In this document: in pieces, positions 1 through 5,993 of the stretch
Numbering within the stretch: the first letter of the stretch is position 1
Layout: the number at the start of each line of letters is the position of its first letter
Assembly: GCA_013153765.1 (NCBI GenBank)
Contig: JAADDT010000002.1
Coordinates: 1-5,993, forward strand
Length of the DNA stretch: 5,993 nucleotides
Direction: 5' to 3'
Source: Aquificota bacterium
GTDB taxonomy: Bacteria > Aquificota > Aquificia > Aquificales > Hydrogenothermaceae
Translations under genes and position numbers: made by a program
The notes under the pieces: generated by a model
Told to the model about the DNA's origin: nothing
The model's input: only the letters and a program-made list of their open reading frames with translations
Database searches by the model: none

Positions 1-1485
1 CCTGCAATCTTTGAAGACAAGCTAAAATTATCCCACAGGGAGTTAAAACATCTGGTTGACTCCTTTGCAAAATACCTTGAGCTGATTGGCGTAAGGAAGG
101 GAGACCACATCGGCATACTTATGGGAAACTCTAAAGAGTTTATCATCTCCTTCCTTGCCATAGGCAAGCTGGGAGCGGTGCCGGTTCCCATAAACACCTT
201 CCTAAAAAAGAAAGAGATAGAATACATACTTGACCACAGCGACGCTTCAGTTCTGATAACGCAGGATAAGTTCCAAAAAGAGCTGGAGGACGTTTTCCAA
301 AACACAAAGGTAAACAAGATAATATGGCACGGAGACTACAAAAACCTTGACCAGAACAACCTGCCCTTTGAGGAAGGACTTACCGTTGAGGACTACGAGC
401 ACATAAAACCGCAGGCTGACCTTGAGGACACGGCTGTGATGATATACACCTCCGGTACGACGGGAAAGCCAAAAGGCGTGATGCTTACCTACAAAAACAT
501 ATTCTCAAACCTGATAAACATAGAAAAGGTCGTTCCATTGAGCCACAAGGACAGGTTTATCGTTTACCTGCCAATGTTCCACACCTTCACCCTTACCGCA
601 ACGGTACTGCTTCCCATATACTTCGGTTCCCCAATAGTGGTGATAAAGTCCATACTGCCCTTTTCAAACATACTGAAGCAAACCCTACTGAAAAGAGTGA
701 GCATATTTATGGGAGTGCCTGAAGTGTTCAACGCCCTGTCAAAGGCAAAACTGCCGTGGTACTTTATGTGGTTCAACAGGTTGAGAGCTTTCGTCTCCGG
801 AGCGGCACCCCTACCTGAAGCCACCTTAAAGCGTATGAAGGAAAAGTTCCCTAAAGTCCCCCTCCTTGAGGGATACGGTCTTACGGAAGCTTCACCGGTG
901 GTCTCAATAAACAGGATTGAAAAACAAAAACCCCTTTCCGTAGGTCCACCACTGCCGGACTATCAGGTAAAGATAGTGGACGACGAGCTGATAGAACTGC
1001 CAACCGGAGAGATAGGCGAGATAATAGTAAAGGGAGACAACGTTATGAAAGGCTACTACAAGGACGAGACGGCGACGGAGGAAACCATAATAAACGGCTG
1101 GTTGCTTACGGGAGACATGGGATACGTTGACGAGGACGGCTACATATACATCGTTGACAGGAAAAAAGACCTTATCATCTCAAAAGGGATAAACATATAC
1201 CCGCGGGAAATAGAGGAAATACTCACCTCCCATCCGGAAATAGAGGAAGCGGCAGTCGTCGGCAAAAAGGACGAAACACACGGCGAAATACCGGTGGCGT
1301 TCATAAGGCTTGCGGAAGGTTCAAAGCTTACGGAAAAGGAGATAAGGGAGTTCCTGAAGGACAAGCTTGCAAACTACAAAATACCAAAGGCTTACTACTT
1401 CGTTGAAGACCTGCCCAGAAACGCCACAGGAAAGGTTTTAAAAAGAGTTTTAAAAGAAAAACTGAACAAGGGAGAGTACGACTGA
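1..1485 (+). CDS. AMP-forming acyl-CoA synthetase (long-chain fatty acid--CoA ligase-like), 5' end missing
   Basis: The frame is open from base 1 to the TGA at 1483-1485, giving 494 codons with no start in view. The ATG at 121 is internal, since good family sequence (SHREL, then GVRKGDHIGIL) precedes it. The protein belongs to the ANL adenylating superfamily: it activates a carboxylic acid with ATP to an acyl-AMP and transfers it to CoA in the cytoplasm or at the membrane. Counting from the window edge, the visible motifs are the phosphate-binding loop YTSGTTGKPKG (149-159), the adenine-site EGYGLTE (290-296), TGD with the ribose-binding Asp (370-372), the domain hinge VDRKKD followed by LIISKG (385-396), and PRNATGK with the catalytic Lys at 478. 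All core catalytic residues are present, so the enzyme looks active. Family members are usually about 500-560 residues, so only a few tens of residues are missing. A medium- or long-chain fatty acid is the likeliest substrate, but the chain length cannot be read from the sequence and another acid is possible. Confidence 0.93.
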   Translation, partial: PAIFEDKLKLSHRELKHLVDSFAKYLELIGVRKGDHIGILMGNSKEFIISFLAIGKLGAVPVPINTFLKKKEIEYILDHSDASVLITQDKFQKELEDVFQNTKVNKIIWHGDYKNLDQNNLPFEEGLTVEDYEHIKPQADLEDTAVMIYTSGTTGKPKGVMLTYKNIFSNLINIEKVVPLSHKDRFIVYLPMFHTFTLTATVLLPIYFGSPIVVIKSILPFSNILKQTLLKRVSIFMGVPEVFNALSKAKLPWYFMWFNRLRAFVSGAAPLPEATLKRMKEKFPKVPLLEGYGLTEASPVVSINRIEKQKPLSVGPPLPDYQVKIVDDELIELPTGEIGEIIVKGDNVMKGYYKDETATEETIINGWLLTGDMGYVDEDGYIYIVDRKKDLIISKGINIYPREIEEILTSHPEIEEAAVVGKKDETHGEIPVAFIRLAEGSKLTEKEIREFLKDKLANYKIPKAYYFVEDLPRNATGKVLKRVLKEKLNKGEYD

Positions 1486-1565
1486 CTTTCCCTTACAAAC
1501 CTTTATTAATCCGCCACAAACTACCGAAAAATTATTAATAAAATCCTAAAAAGAAGGGAACTGCC
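1486..1565 (+). promoter_or_regulatory. AT-rich 80-nt gap upstream of smc; possible promoter and leader
   Basis: This is the only sizeable gap before smc and is clearly richer in A+T than the flanking genes. It contains TTATTAAT twice (1503-1510 and 1532-1539) and a -10-like TAAAAT at 1539-1544, but no good TTGACA-like -35 at the right distance. A weaker alternative pair is CTGACT at 1482-1487 with TATTAA at 1504-1509. The smc ribosome binding site AAGGGA lies at 1554-1559, six bases before the ATG. No GC-rich hairpin plus T-run is visible, so read-through from the synthetase gene is possible. A promoter here is an inference from composition and position only. Confidence 0.3.
1503..1539. repeat. 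Pair of TTATTAAT direct repeats
   Basis: The octamer TTATTAAT occurs at 1503-1510 and again at 1532-1539, with starts 29 bp apart, or just under three helical turns. Each copy contains the palindrome ATTAAT. The copies sit between the synthetase stop codon and the smc ribosome binding site. They could be a paired protein-binding site or simply chance repeats in AT-rich DNA. The identity is seen directly; any function is a guess. Confidence 0.3.
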
Positions 1566-4500
1566 ATGTCAAAAGCTTACATTGACAGGATCAACGTTTA
1601 CGGATTTAAATCCTACGGCAACAGGAGGCTTTCTATCCCGATAGGAGACGGTTTTATCGGCATCGTCGGTCCCAACGGTTCGGGAAAAAGCAACATCGGA
1701 GACGCCATCGTATTTGCCCTCGGACTTGCCACCGCAAAATCAATGAGAGCCCTGAAGCTTTCAGACCTGATATTCTCCTCAAGAGGAAAGTCAGCAGAAT
1801 ACGCGGAAGTGGAAGTGATATTCAAAAACGAAGGAGCCTTCCCCCTGAACGACGAGGAGGTGTCCATATACCGTAAGGTTGAGCACAACGGAAAGTCCAC
1901 CTTCAGGATAAACGGCAGACCGGCAAAACAGTACGAAGTGGAGGAGCTACTTTCACAGGCAGGGATACCGAAGCAGGGATACAACATCGTGACGCAGGGA
2001 GACATATTCAAGTTTATAAAAATGACCCCGGCTGAAAGGAGGGAGCTTCTTAGCGAAATAGCCGGCATTACCGAGTACGAAGAAAGGAAAGAAAAAGCAC
2101 TGAAAGACCTGCAGGAAACGGAAGAAAAAATATCCTCCGCAAGGCTGATACTGAAAGAAGTAAAGGCAAACCTGAAAAAACTTGAAGAGGAAAGGGAAAA
2201 CGCCCTTTTAGCCTCCCAGCTTGAAGAGAAAATAAAACAGCTACAGGAAACCATAAAGGGAGTAAAACTCCACTTCCTACTGACCGAGCAGGAAAAAGCC
2301 GTTAAAGAGCTGGAGGAGGTTGAAAGGAGGATAAACAGCCTTTACGAAGAAAAGGAAAAGTCCATAGAAAAGCAGAAAGAAAAGATACACCAGATAAAAG
2401 AGCTGGAAAACAGGCTGAACGAGATACAAAAATCCCTACTGCCCATAAAAGAAAAGGAAGGTGGCATAACATCACAGATAAAACACCAGAACGAGAAAAA
2501 GACGGAAGTTGAGCAGGAAATAGAAAAAGCAAAACAGCTTTTAAGCGACCTTGCAAGGGAAAAGGAAGAAAAGATAAAAGAGGTAATAGCCCTTGAGGAG
2601 GAGATTAAAGACCTTAAGAAAAAACTGCCCCAGATAAAAAGGGAGCTTGAAGAGGCTGAAAAGGAGCTTGAAGAAAAAAACAAAAAGCTGAAAGAGATAG
2701 AAATAGGCGGTTCAAAGGCAAGGATAGACCTTGGACAGGTGGAAAAGGAAGAAAAACGGCTTAAGGACGAAATGGACAAACTACAGAGGGAAAAACTCCA
2801 CACGGAAATGGAGCTTGGCAGGATAGAGGAAAAAATAAACGCCCTACGGCAGGAAATAAACGAGCTTACCCAAGAGCTTGAAGGCTTGAGGAACTCAAAA
2901 GGGAACATAGCCAAGTTCGTCCAGTCCCAAGAAAGGAAAATAAAAGGTCTCCAGAGCGAACTACAGAGGCTTCGCATCAGGAAGGAAACACTACTGAAAA
3001 AGCTGAAAGAAAACAGGGAAAAGATAGAAAAGAACTTCCACAGGCTTGCACAGGTCTTGGCACAGCTTTCACAGGTTAAGGAAGACAGAACAACAGCAAT
3101 GCTTAAAGGAATAAAAGGAGTTTACGGTCAGGTGGCTGACCTTATCGGCGTAAAAGACCCTGAGCTTGCACTGGCAGTTGAAACGGCAGGTGGAGGAAGG
3201 CTGAAGCACATAGTCGTTGAAAACGACAAGGTGGCTGAAGAATGTATAAAAGTCCTGAAGCAAAACAAGGGAGGAAGAGCAACCTTCATACCCCTCAACA
3301 GGATAAGACAGCCACAGATAAACAAACCGCCACTGATGAGAGGAGTTATAGGTCTGGCGGTGGACTTCGTTGACTTTGACCCGGCGGTAGAAAAAGCGGT
3401 AAAATATGTATTTGGAGATACTGTAATAGTAGAAAACTTTGATGCGGCAAGGACGCTTGGAATAGGCACTTACCGTATGGTAAGCCTTGACGGTGAGCTG
3501 TTTGAAAAAAGCGGAGCAATAACGGGAGGGATGGACAAAAACAAGGGAGGTATACTGGGAAAAGGCAGTTTAGAGCAGGAAAAAATAAGACTGGAAAAGG
3601 AAGACGACAGGCTTAAGCGGGAAGAGGAAGCACTGGAAGAAGAGCTGAAAAAAGTAGAGGAAAAAATATCCCTTACGGAAAAAGAACTGTACCACCTGCA
3701 GAGCGAAAGCCAGAGCGTAATACAGAGGAACAAAGAAATAGAAGAAAAAATAACCGCAAACACCGGCAGGATAAACCTTCTGGAGGAAGAGATAATAAAC
3801 CTGAAGAAAAAACAGCTGGAGCTTGAAAATAAGCTTGAAAAAACGGCAACAAAGCTAACTGAAACGGAAAAGCACCTTTCTACCGTTGAAAGGAAAAAAA
3901 GGGAAATACTCCAACAGATGGAAAGTGAAGGTCTCCACAAACTAAGGAAAGAATGGGAGGAGGCTACCCAGAAGGTTTACGGTTTGAGGGAGAAGAAAAA
4001 CGAGCTTGAAACGGAGATAGAAAAGCTTACAGACAGGCTTGAAAACAGTCTGAAGGTAAGGATATTCCAGATAGAAAACGACAAAATGAAAACGGAAGAC
4101 CTGATAAAACAGCGTAAAGCCCAGATATCCCAGATAAAACAGCAGATAGAGGAGCTGAGCAACCAGCTTTCAAAACTGTGGAAAGGTCTGAAAGAGACGG
4201 AACAGGAAAGGGACAGACTGCTTGACGGAATAGAAAAGCTTAAAGAGGAGCTGAAAGCCTTAAGGTACGAAGAGGAAAACATAAACAAGGAAATAACCTA
4301 CCTGCTTGAGGACAAAGGTAAGTACGAGCAGAAAATAGAAGACCTGAAGGAAGAACTCCTTCTGCTTAAGGAAGAATACGGCGGTGAGCCTGTTGAGGGA
4401 GACCTGAAGGAGCTGGAAAAACAGCTTAAAGAGTATCAGGAAAAAAGACAGTCAATAGGAGCAGTCAACCAGAAAGCACTTGAGGACTACGACCAGATAA

Positions 4501-5054
4501 AGGAAAGGTACGACGACCTGAGCCAAAAGCTGAAAGTCCTGATTGACGAGAAAAAGTCCATTGAGGAGCTTATACAAAACCTTGAAGAGAAAAAAGTAAA
4601 AGCGTTTATGGAAGTTTACGAAGCGGTAAACAAAAACTTGGGAAAAATATTCAAAAGGCTTTCACCCTCAGGTAAAGCTTACCTTGAGATAGAAAACGAG
4701 GAAGACCCCCTTTCCGGTGGCGTGATACTGAAAGCCAGACCACGGGGAAAGGACGTTAAAAGGCTTGAGGTAATGTCCGGAGGTGAAAAAACCCTGACCG
4801 CACTTGCCTTCCTGTTTGCCGTCCAGCAGTACAGACCTGCACCGTTTTATTACTTTGACGAGGTTGATGCACACCTTGACGACGCAAACGCAAGGAAAAT
4901 AGCAGAACTTATGAAGGAGCTTTCACAGGAAGCCCAGTTCATAGTCGTGACCTTAAGGGACACGATGGCTTCCTACGCCGACAGGCTGATTGGTGTCTCC
5001 GCAAGGGAAGGAATTTCCAACGTTTACAGCCTTGAGCTGGCTGAAGTTTTATAA
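1566..5054 (+). CDS. smc: Chromosome segregation/condensation protein SMC, archaeal-type sequence
   Basis: This is a complete SMC ATPase of 1162 residues, a usual length for prokaryotic SMC. SMC dimers form long hinged rings on the nucleoid and, with the kleisin ScpA and with ScpB, compact and segregate chromosomes. The order is: N-terminal head with Walker A GPNGSGKSN (35-43), R61 in AKSMRALKLSDLI as the probable R-loop arginine, and Q144 of the Q-loop in TQGDIFKFIKM; a Lys/Glu-rich coiled coil (about 170-510); the hinge (about 515-655, from GIKGVYG to SGAITGG); the returning coil (about 665-1000, with a Gly/Pro break near 937-945 that may be the joint); then the C-terminal head with signature MSGGEKTL (from 1070) and Walker B ending in D1098-E1099, followed by VDAHLDDAN. 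The start is ATG with AAGGGA six bases upstream. FDEVDAHLDDAN and VTLRD (1128-1132), where most bacterial SMCs have a switch His, resemble Pyrococcus SMC from memory. Rad50/SbcC is excluded by the hinge, which has no zinc hook. scpA and scpB are not in the window. Confidence 0.97.
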   Translation: MSKAYIDRINVYGFKSYGNRRLSIPIGDGFIGIVGPNGSGKSNIGDAIVFALGLATAKSMRALKLSDLIFSSRGKSAEYAEVEVIFKNEGAFPLNDEEVSIYRKVEHNGKSTFRINGRPAKQYEVEELLSQAGIPKQGYNIVTQGDIFKFIKMTPAERRELLSEIAGITEYEERKEKALKDLQETEEKISSARLILKEVKANLKKLEEERENALLASQLEEKIKQLQETIKGVKLHFLLTEQEKAVKELEEVERRINSLYEEKEKSIEKQKEKIHQIKELENRLNEIQKSLLPIKEKEGGITSQIKHQNEKKTEVEQEIEKAKQLLSDLAREKEEKIKEVIALEEEIKDLKKKLPQIKRELEEAEKELEEKNKKLKEIEIGGSKARIDLGQVEKEEKRLKDEMDKLQREKLHTEMELGRIEEKINALRQEINELTQELEGLRNSKGNIAKFVQSQERKIKGLQSELQRLRIRKETLLKKLKENREKIEKNFHRLAQVLAQLSQVKEDRTTAMLKGIKGVYGQVADLIGVKDPELALAVETAGGGRLKHIVVENDKVAEECIKVLKQNKGGRATFIPLNRIRQPQINKPPLMRGVIGLAVDFVDFDPAVEKAVKYVFGDTVIVENFDAARTLGIGTYRMVSLDGELFEKSGAITGGMDKNKGGILGKGSLEQEKIRLEKEDDRLKREEEALEEELKKVEEKISLTEKELYHLQSESQSVIQRNKEIEEKITANTGRINLLEEEIINLKKKQLELENKLEKTATKLTETEKHLSTVERKKREILQQMESEGLHKLRKEWEEATQKVYGLREKKNELETEIEKLTDRLENSLKVRIFQIENDKMKTEDLIKQRKAQISQIKQQIEELSNQLSKLWKGLKETEQERDRLLDGIEKLKEELKALRYEEENINKEITYLLEDKGKYEQKIEDLKEELLLLKEEYGGEPVEGDLKELEKQLKEYQEKRQSIGAVNQKALEDYDQIKERYDDLSQKLKVLIDEKKSIEELIQNLEEKKVKAFMEVYEAVNKNLGKIFKRLSPSGKAYLEIENEEDPLSGGVILKARPRGKDVKRLEVMSGGEKTLTALAFLFAVQQYRPAPFYYFDEVDAHLDDANARKIAELMKELSQEAQFIVVTLRDTMASYADRLIGVSAREGISNVYSLELAEVL

Positions 5055-5057
5055 ATC

Positions 5058-5064
5058 AGGAGGT
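5058..5064 (+). promoter_or_regulatory. Strong Shine-Dalgarno site of the GTPase gene
   Basis: AGGAGGT lies four bases after the smc stop codon (TAA, 5052-5054) and five bases before the ATG at 5070. It fixes the start of the GTPase gene. The 15-nt gap leaves no room for a separate promoter between the two genes, which supports co-transcription. Confidence 0.85.
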
Positions 5065-5069
5065 AGTAA

Positions 5070-5591
5070 ATGGAAGTGAAAGTACTCATCACGGGACACT
5101 TTTCAGCGGGAAAAACCCGTTTCGTAAAAACGATAACAAACAACTCCGTGTCGGCGGAAGTAGATTTGACGGAAGGAGAGGAAAAAAAGAAAAAGGCTAC
5201 CACCACGGTGGCTATGGATTACGGCAACATAGAAATAGCCGGCAGGAAGGTTCACCTGTTCGGCACGCCCGGTCAGGAAAGGTTTGACTTTATGCTGGAC
5301 ATTCTCGGCAAAGACATGGACGGAGCGTTAATCCTCCTTGACAGCACTGACAAGGAAGCGATAGAAAAAACAGCCAGATTTTTAGACTTTCTGAAAAAAT
5401 CCGGCAAGCCATTCATACTTGCCTGCAACAAGCAGGACATAGAAAACAGGCTGTCGCCGGAAGAAATAGCAAAAATAACAGGCGTTCCAGAAGACAAGGT
5501 GCTACCGCTTGTGGCTACCGACGAAAAAAGCTGTGCCCTTGTTCTGGAAGCCCTACTTAAAGACATTTCGTCCCCAAAGAAGGCGGCCTAA
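5070..5591 (+). CDS. Small Ras-like GTPase, COG2229 (CvnD/MglA-related) type
   Basis: This complete 173-residue protein is almost entirely one G domain, with no signal peptide or membrane segment. Visible motifs are G1 GHFSAGKT (9-16), a switch I region with Thr44-46 followed by VAMDYG, G3-like FGTPGQERF (64-72), G4 NKQD (120-123) and a G5-like VATDEKS (148-154). TTTVAMDYG and FGTPGQ are typical of the bacterial and archaeal COG2229 GTPases, which include the Streptomyces conservon CvnD proteins and are related to MglA. In this group the Asp of the classical DxxG is replaced, here by Gly65, while the following Gln69 is kept. Such proteins act as cytoplasmic GTP/GDP switches, usually paired with a roadblock/LC7 (MglB-like) partner; none is visible here. 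Family assignment and GTP binding are well supported. The cellular target is unknown, and the close link to smc only suggests a role in chromosome organisation or cell cycle. The start is ATG with AGGAGGT five bases upstream. Confidence 0.92.
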   Translation: MEVKVLITGHFSAGKTRFVKTITNNSVSAEVDLTEGEEKKKKATTTVAMDYGNIEIAGRKVHLFGTPGQERFDFMLDILGKDMDGALILLDSTDKEAIEKTARFLDFLKKSGKPFILACNKQDIENRLSPEEIAKITGVPEDKVLPLVATDEKSCALVLEALLKDISSPKKAA

Positions 5592-5606
5592 AATTTTTAT
5601 GCCCTT

Positions 5607-5615
5607 TGGTAAAAT
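5607..5615 (+). promoter_or_regulatory. Possible extended -10 promoter element for dnaN
   Basis: TGGTAAAAT matches the extended -10 consensus (TG, one base, then a hexamer differing from TATAAT at one position). It lies in the 55-nt gap between the GTPase gene and dnaN, about 30 bases before the TTG start, leaving room for a short leader with the ribosome binding site. No -35 hexamer is recognisable at 16-18 bp upstream, which extended -10 promoters can tolerate. The match is short and the region is AT-rich, so chance is a real alternative. Confidence 0.35.
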
Positions 5616-5633
5616 ATATGGTTGAGAAAAAGC

Positions 5634-5640
5634 AGGAGGT
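5634..5640 (+). promoter_or_regulatory. Shine-Dalgarno site that fixes the TTG start of dnaN
   Basis: AGGAGGT lies six bases before TTG at 5647-5649. An in-frame TGA at 5623-5625 closes the frame just upstream, and there is no in-frame ATG anywhere in the visible part of dnaN. The site together with homology at the first residues makes TTG the only reasonable start. Confidence 0.85.
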
Positions 5641-5646
5641 ATCCCT

Positions 5647-5993
5647 TTGGAGCTTGTTATAGACAAAACAGACCTGCAGGACTTACTGAAAAAAGTCATA
5701 TCCGCAACGGAAAAAAAGTCCGCACTGCCAATACTGTCAAACTTCCTGCTGAAGGCGGAAAACGACAGGCTGACCGCTGAAGGTACGGACCTTGAAGTCC
5801 ACGTGTCAGCCTCCGTGTTTGCAAAGGTGGAAAAGGAAGGGACTGCCTGCGTAAACGCAAAGAAACTGACGGACATAGCAAGGCTACTGCCTGCCAGCGA
5901 AGTATCCATAAAGCTTGAAGACAGCACCCTTAAAATAAAGTCCGGCAAAACCAAGTATAACCTGCCGGTCGTTCCTCCGGAAGACTTTCCAAC
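5647..5993 (+). CDS. dnaN: DNA polymerase III beta subunit (sliding clamp), N-terminal part, 3' end beyond window
   Basis: This frame is open from a TTG start to the window edge, giving 115 codons plus two bases of a gene normally about 360-380 codons long. DnaN forms a dimeric ring around DNA that tethers the replicative polymerase and recruits repair and recycling proteins. The visible part is the first of the three clamp domains. It can be recognised by LPILSNFLLKA (27-37), GTDLEVHV (46-53), a KKLTDIARLLP segment (72-82) and the closing stretch up to VVPPEDFP, which aligns without gaps of note with the E. coli pattern PTLPILGNLLL, GTDLEM, FFDICRGLP and LPAADFP recalled from memory. dnaN usually sits beside dnaA; here it follows smc and a small GTPase gene. 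It may be expressed from the upstream operon and from a nearby extended -10 element. The hydrophobic partner-binding pocket lies in the part of the gene not shown. Confidence 0.94.
   Translation, partial: MELVIDKTDLQDLLKKVISATEKKSALPILSNFLLKAENDRLTAEGTDLEVHVSASVFAKVEKEGTACVNAKKLTDIARLLPASEVSIKLEDSTLKIKSGKTKYNLPVVPPEDFP

Noticed and set aside
121..123. ATG at 121 as the true start of the acyl-CoA synthetase
   Set aside because: The frame stays open to base 1 with family-like sequence upstream, and no ribosome binding site precedes this ATG.
564..1364. Minus-strand open frames opposite the acyl-CoA synthetase
   Set aside because: They lie fully within a well-supported gene with all family motifs and show no domain of their own.
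1613..2977. Long open frames on the minus strand opposite the SMC head and first coil (and similar ones at 3470-3940 and 3977-4288)
   Set aside because: Their translations are Ser/Phe-rich low-complexity strings, as expected from reading the complement of Lys/Glu-rich coiled-coil codons. They have no recognisable domain and overlap a certain gene.
2100..4600. Repetitive GAAAAA/GAGGAG-like stretches within smc as a nucleotide repeat array
   Set aside because: These come from Lys/Glu heptads of the coiled coil. They are irregular in spacing and sequence and keep the reading frame.
5581..5598. Possible terminator at the end of the GTPase gene (AGG...CCT followed by AAAATTTTT)
   Set aside because: The stem is only three base pairs with a three-base loop, far too weak for an intrinsic terminator.
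5618..5662. Fourteen-residue reading frame starting at ATG 5618 and overlapping the dnaN start, a possible leader peptide
   Set aside because: It has no ribosome binding site of its own, and the AGGAGGT lies inside it at the right distance for the dnaN TTG instead.
5553..5954. Minus-strand open frame of 133 codons opposite dnaN
   Set aside because: The plus strand here encodes a clear beta-clamp N-terminal domain with a strong ribosome binding site, and the antisense product is Ser/Phe-rich without a recognisable domain.

Overview
The window is coding almost end to end, all on the + strand. It holds two partial genes at its edges and two complete genes between them. In order: the last 494 codons of an AMP-forming acyl-CoA synthetase, an 80-nt AT-rich gap, a complete SMC chromosome-organising ATPase of 1162 residues, a complete 173-residue Ras-like GTPase of the COG2229 type starting 15 nt later, a 55-nt gap, and the first 115 codons of dnaN (DNA polymerase III sliding clamp), which starts at TTG.

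The organism is a bacterium, because it has a bacterial-type DnaN beta clamp, strong AGGAGG Shine-Dalgarno sites and a TTG start. Its SMC, however, reads as archaeal-type (Pyrococcus-like signature residues). That combination, with heavy use of ATA, AGG/AGA, AAA and GGA codons and very Lys/Glu-rich proteins, suggests a thermophile of the Aquificota or a relative. The lineage is an inference from composition and motifs, not a search result.

The synthetase is a metabolic gene and may be a separate transcription unit or the upstream part of the same one; no convincing terminator follows it. smc and the GTPase gene are tightly spaced and almost certainly co-transcribed. dnaN follows after 55 nt that hold a plausible extended -10 promoter, so it may be read both from the operon and from its own start. 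The cluster therefore places chromosome compaction (SMC), a small GTPase switch and the replication clamp side by side. This arrangement is the most interesting aspect of the window. No RNA gene, mobile element, CRISPR array or minus-strand gene is supported.
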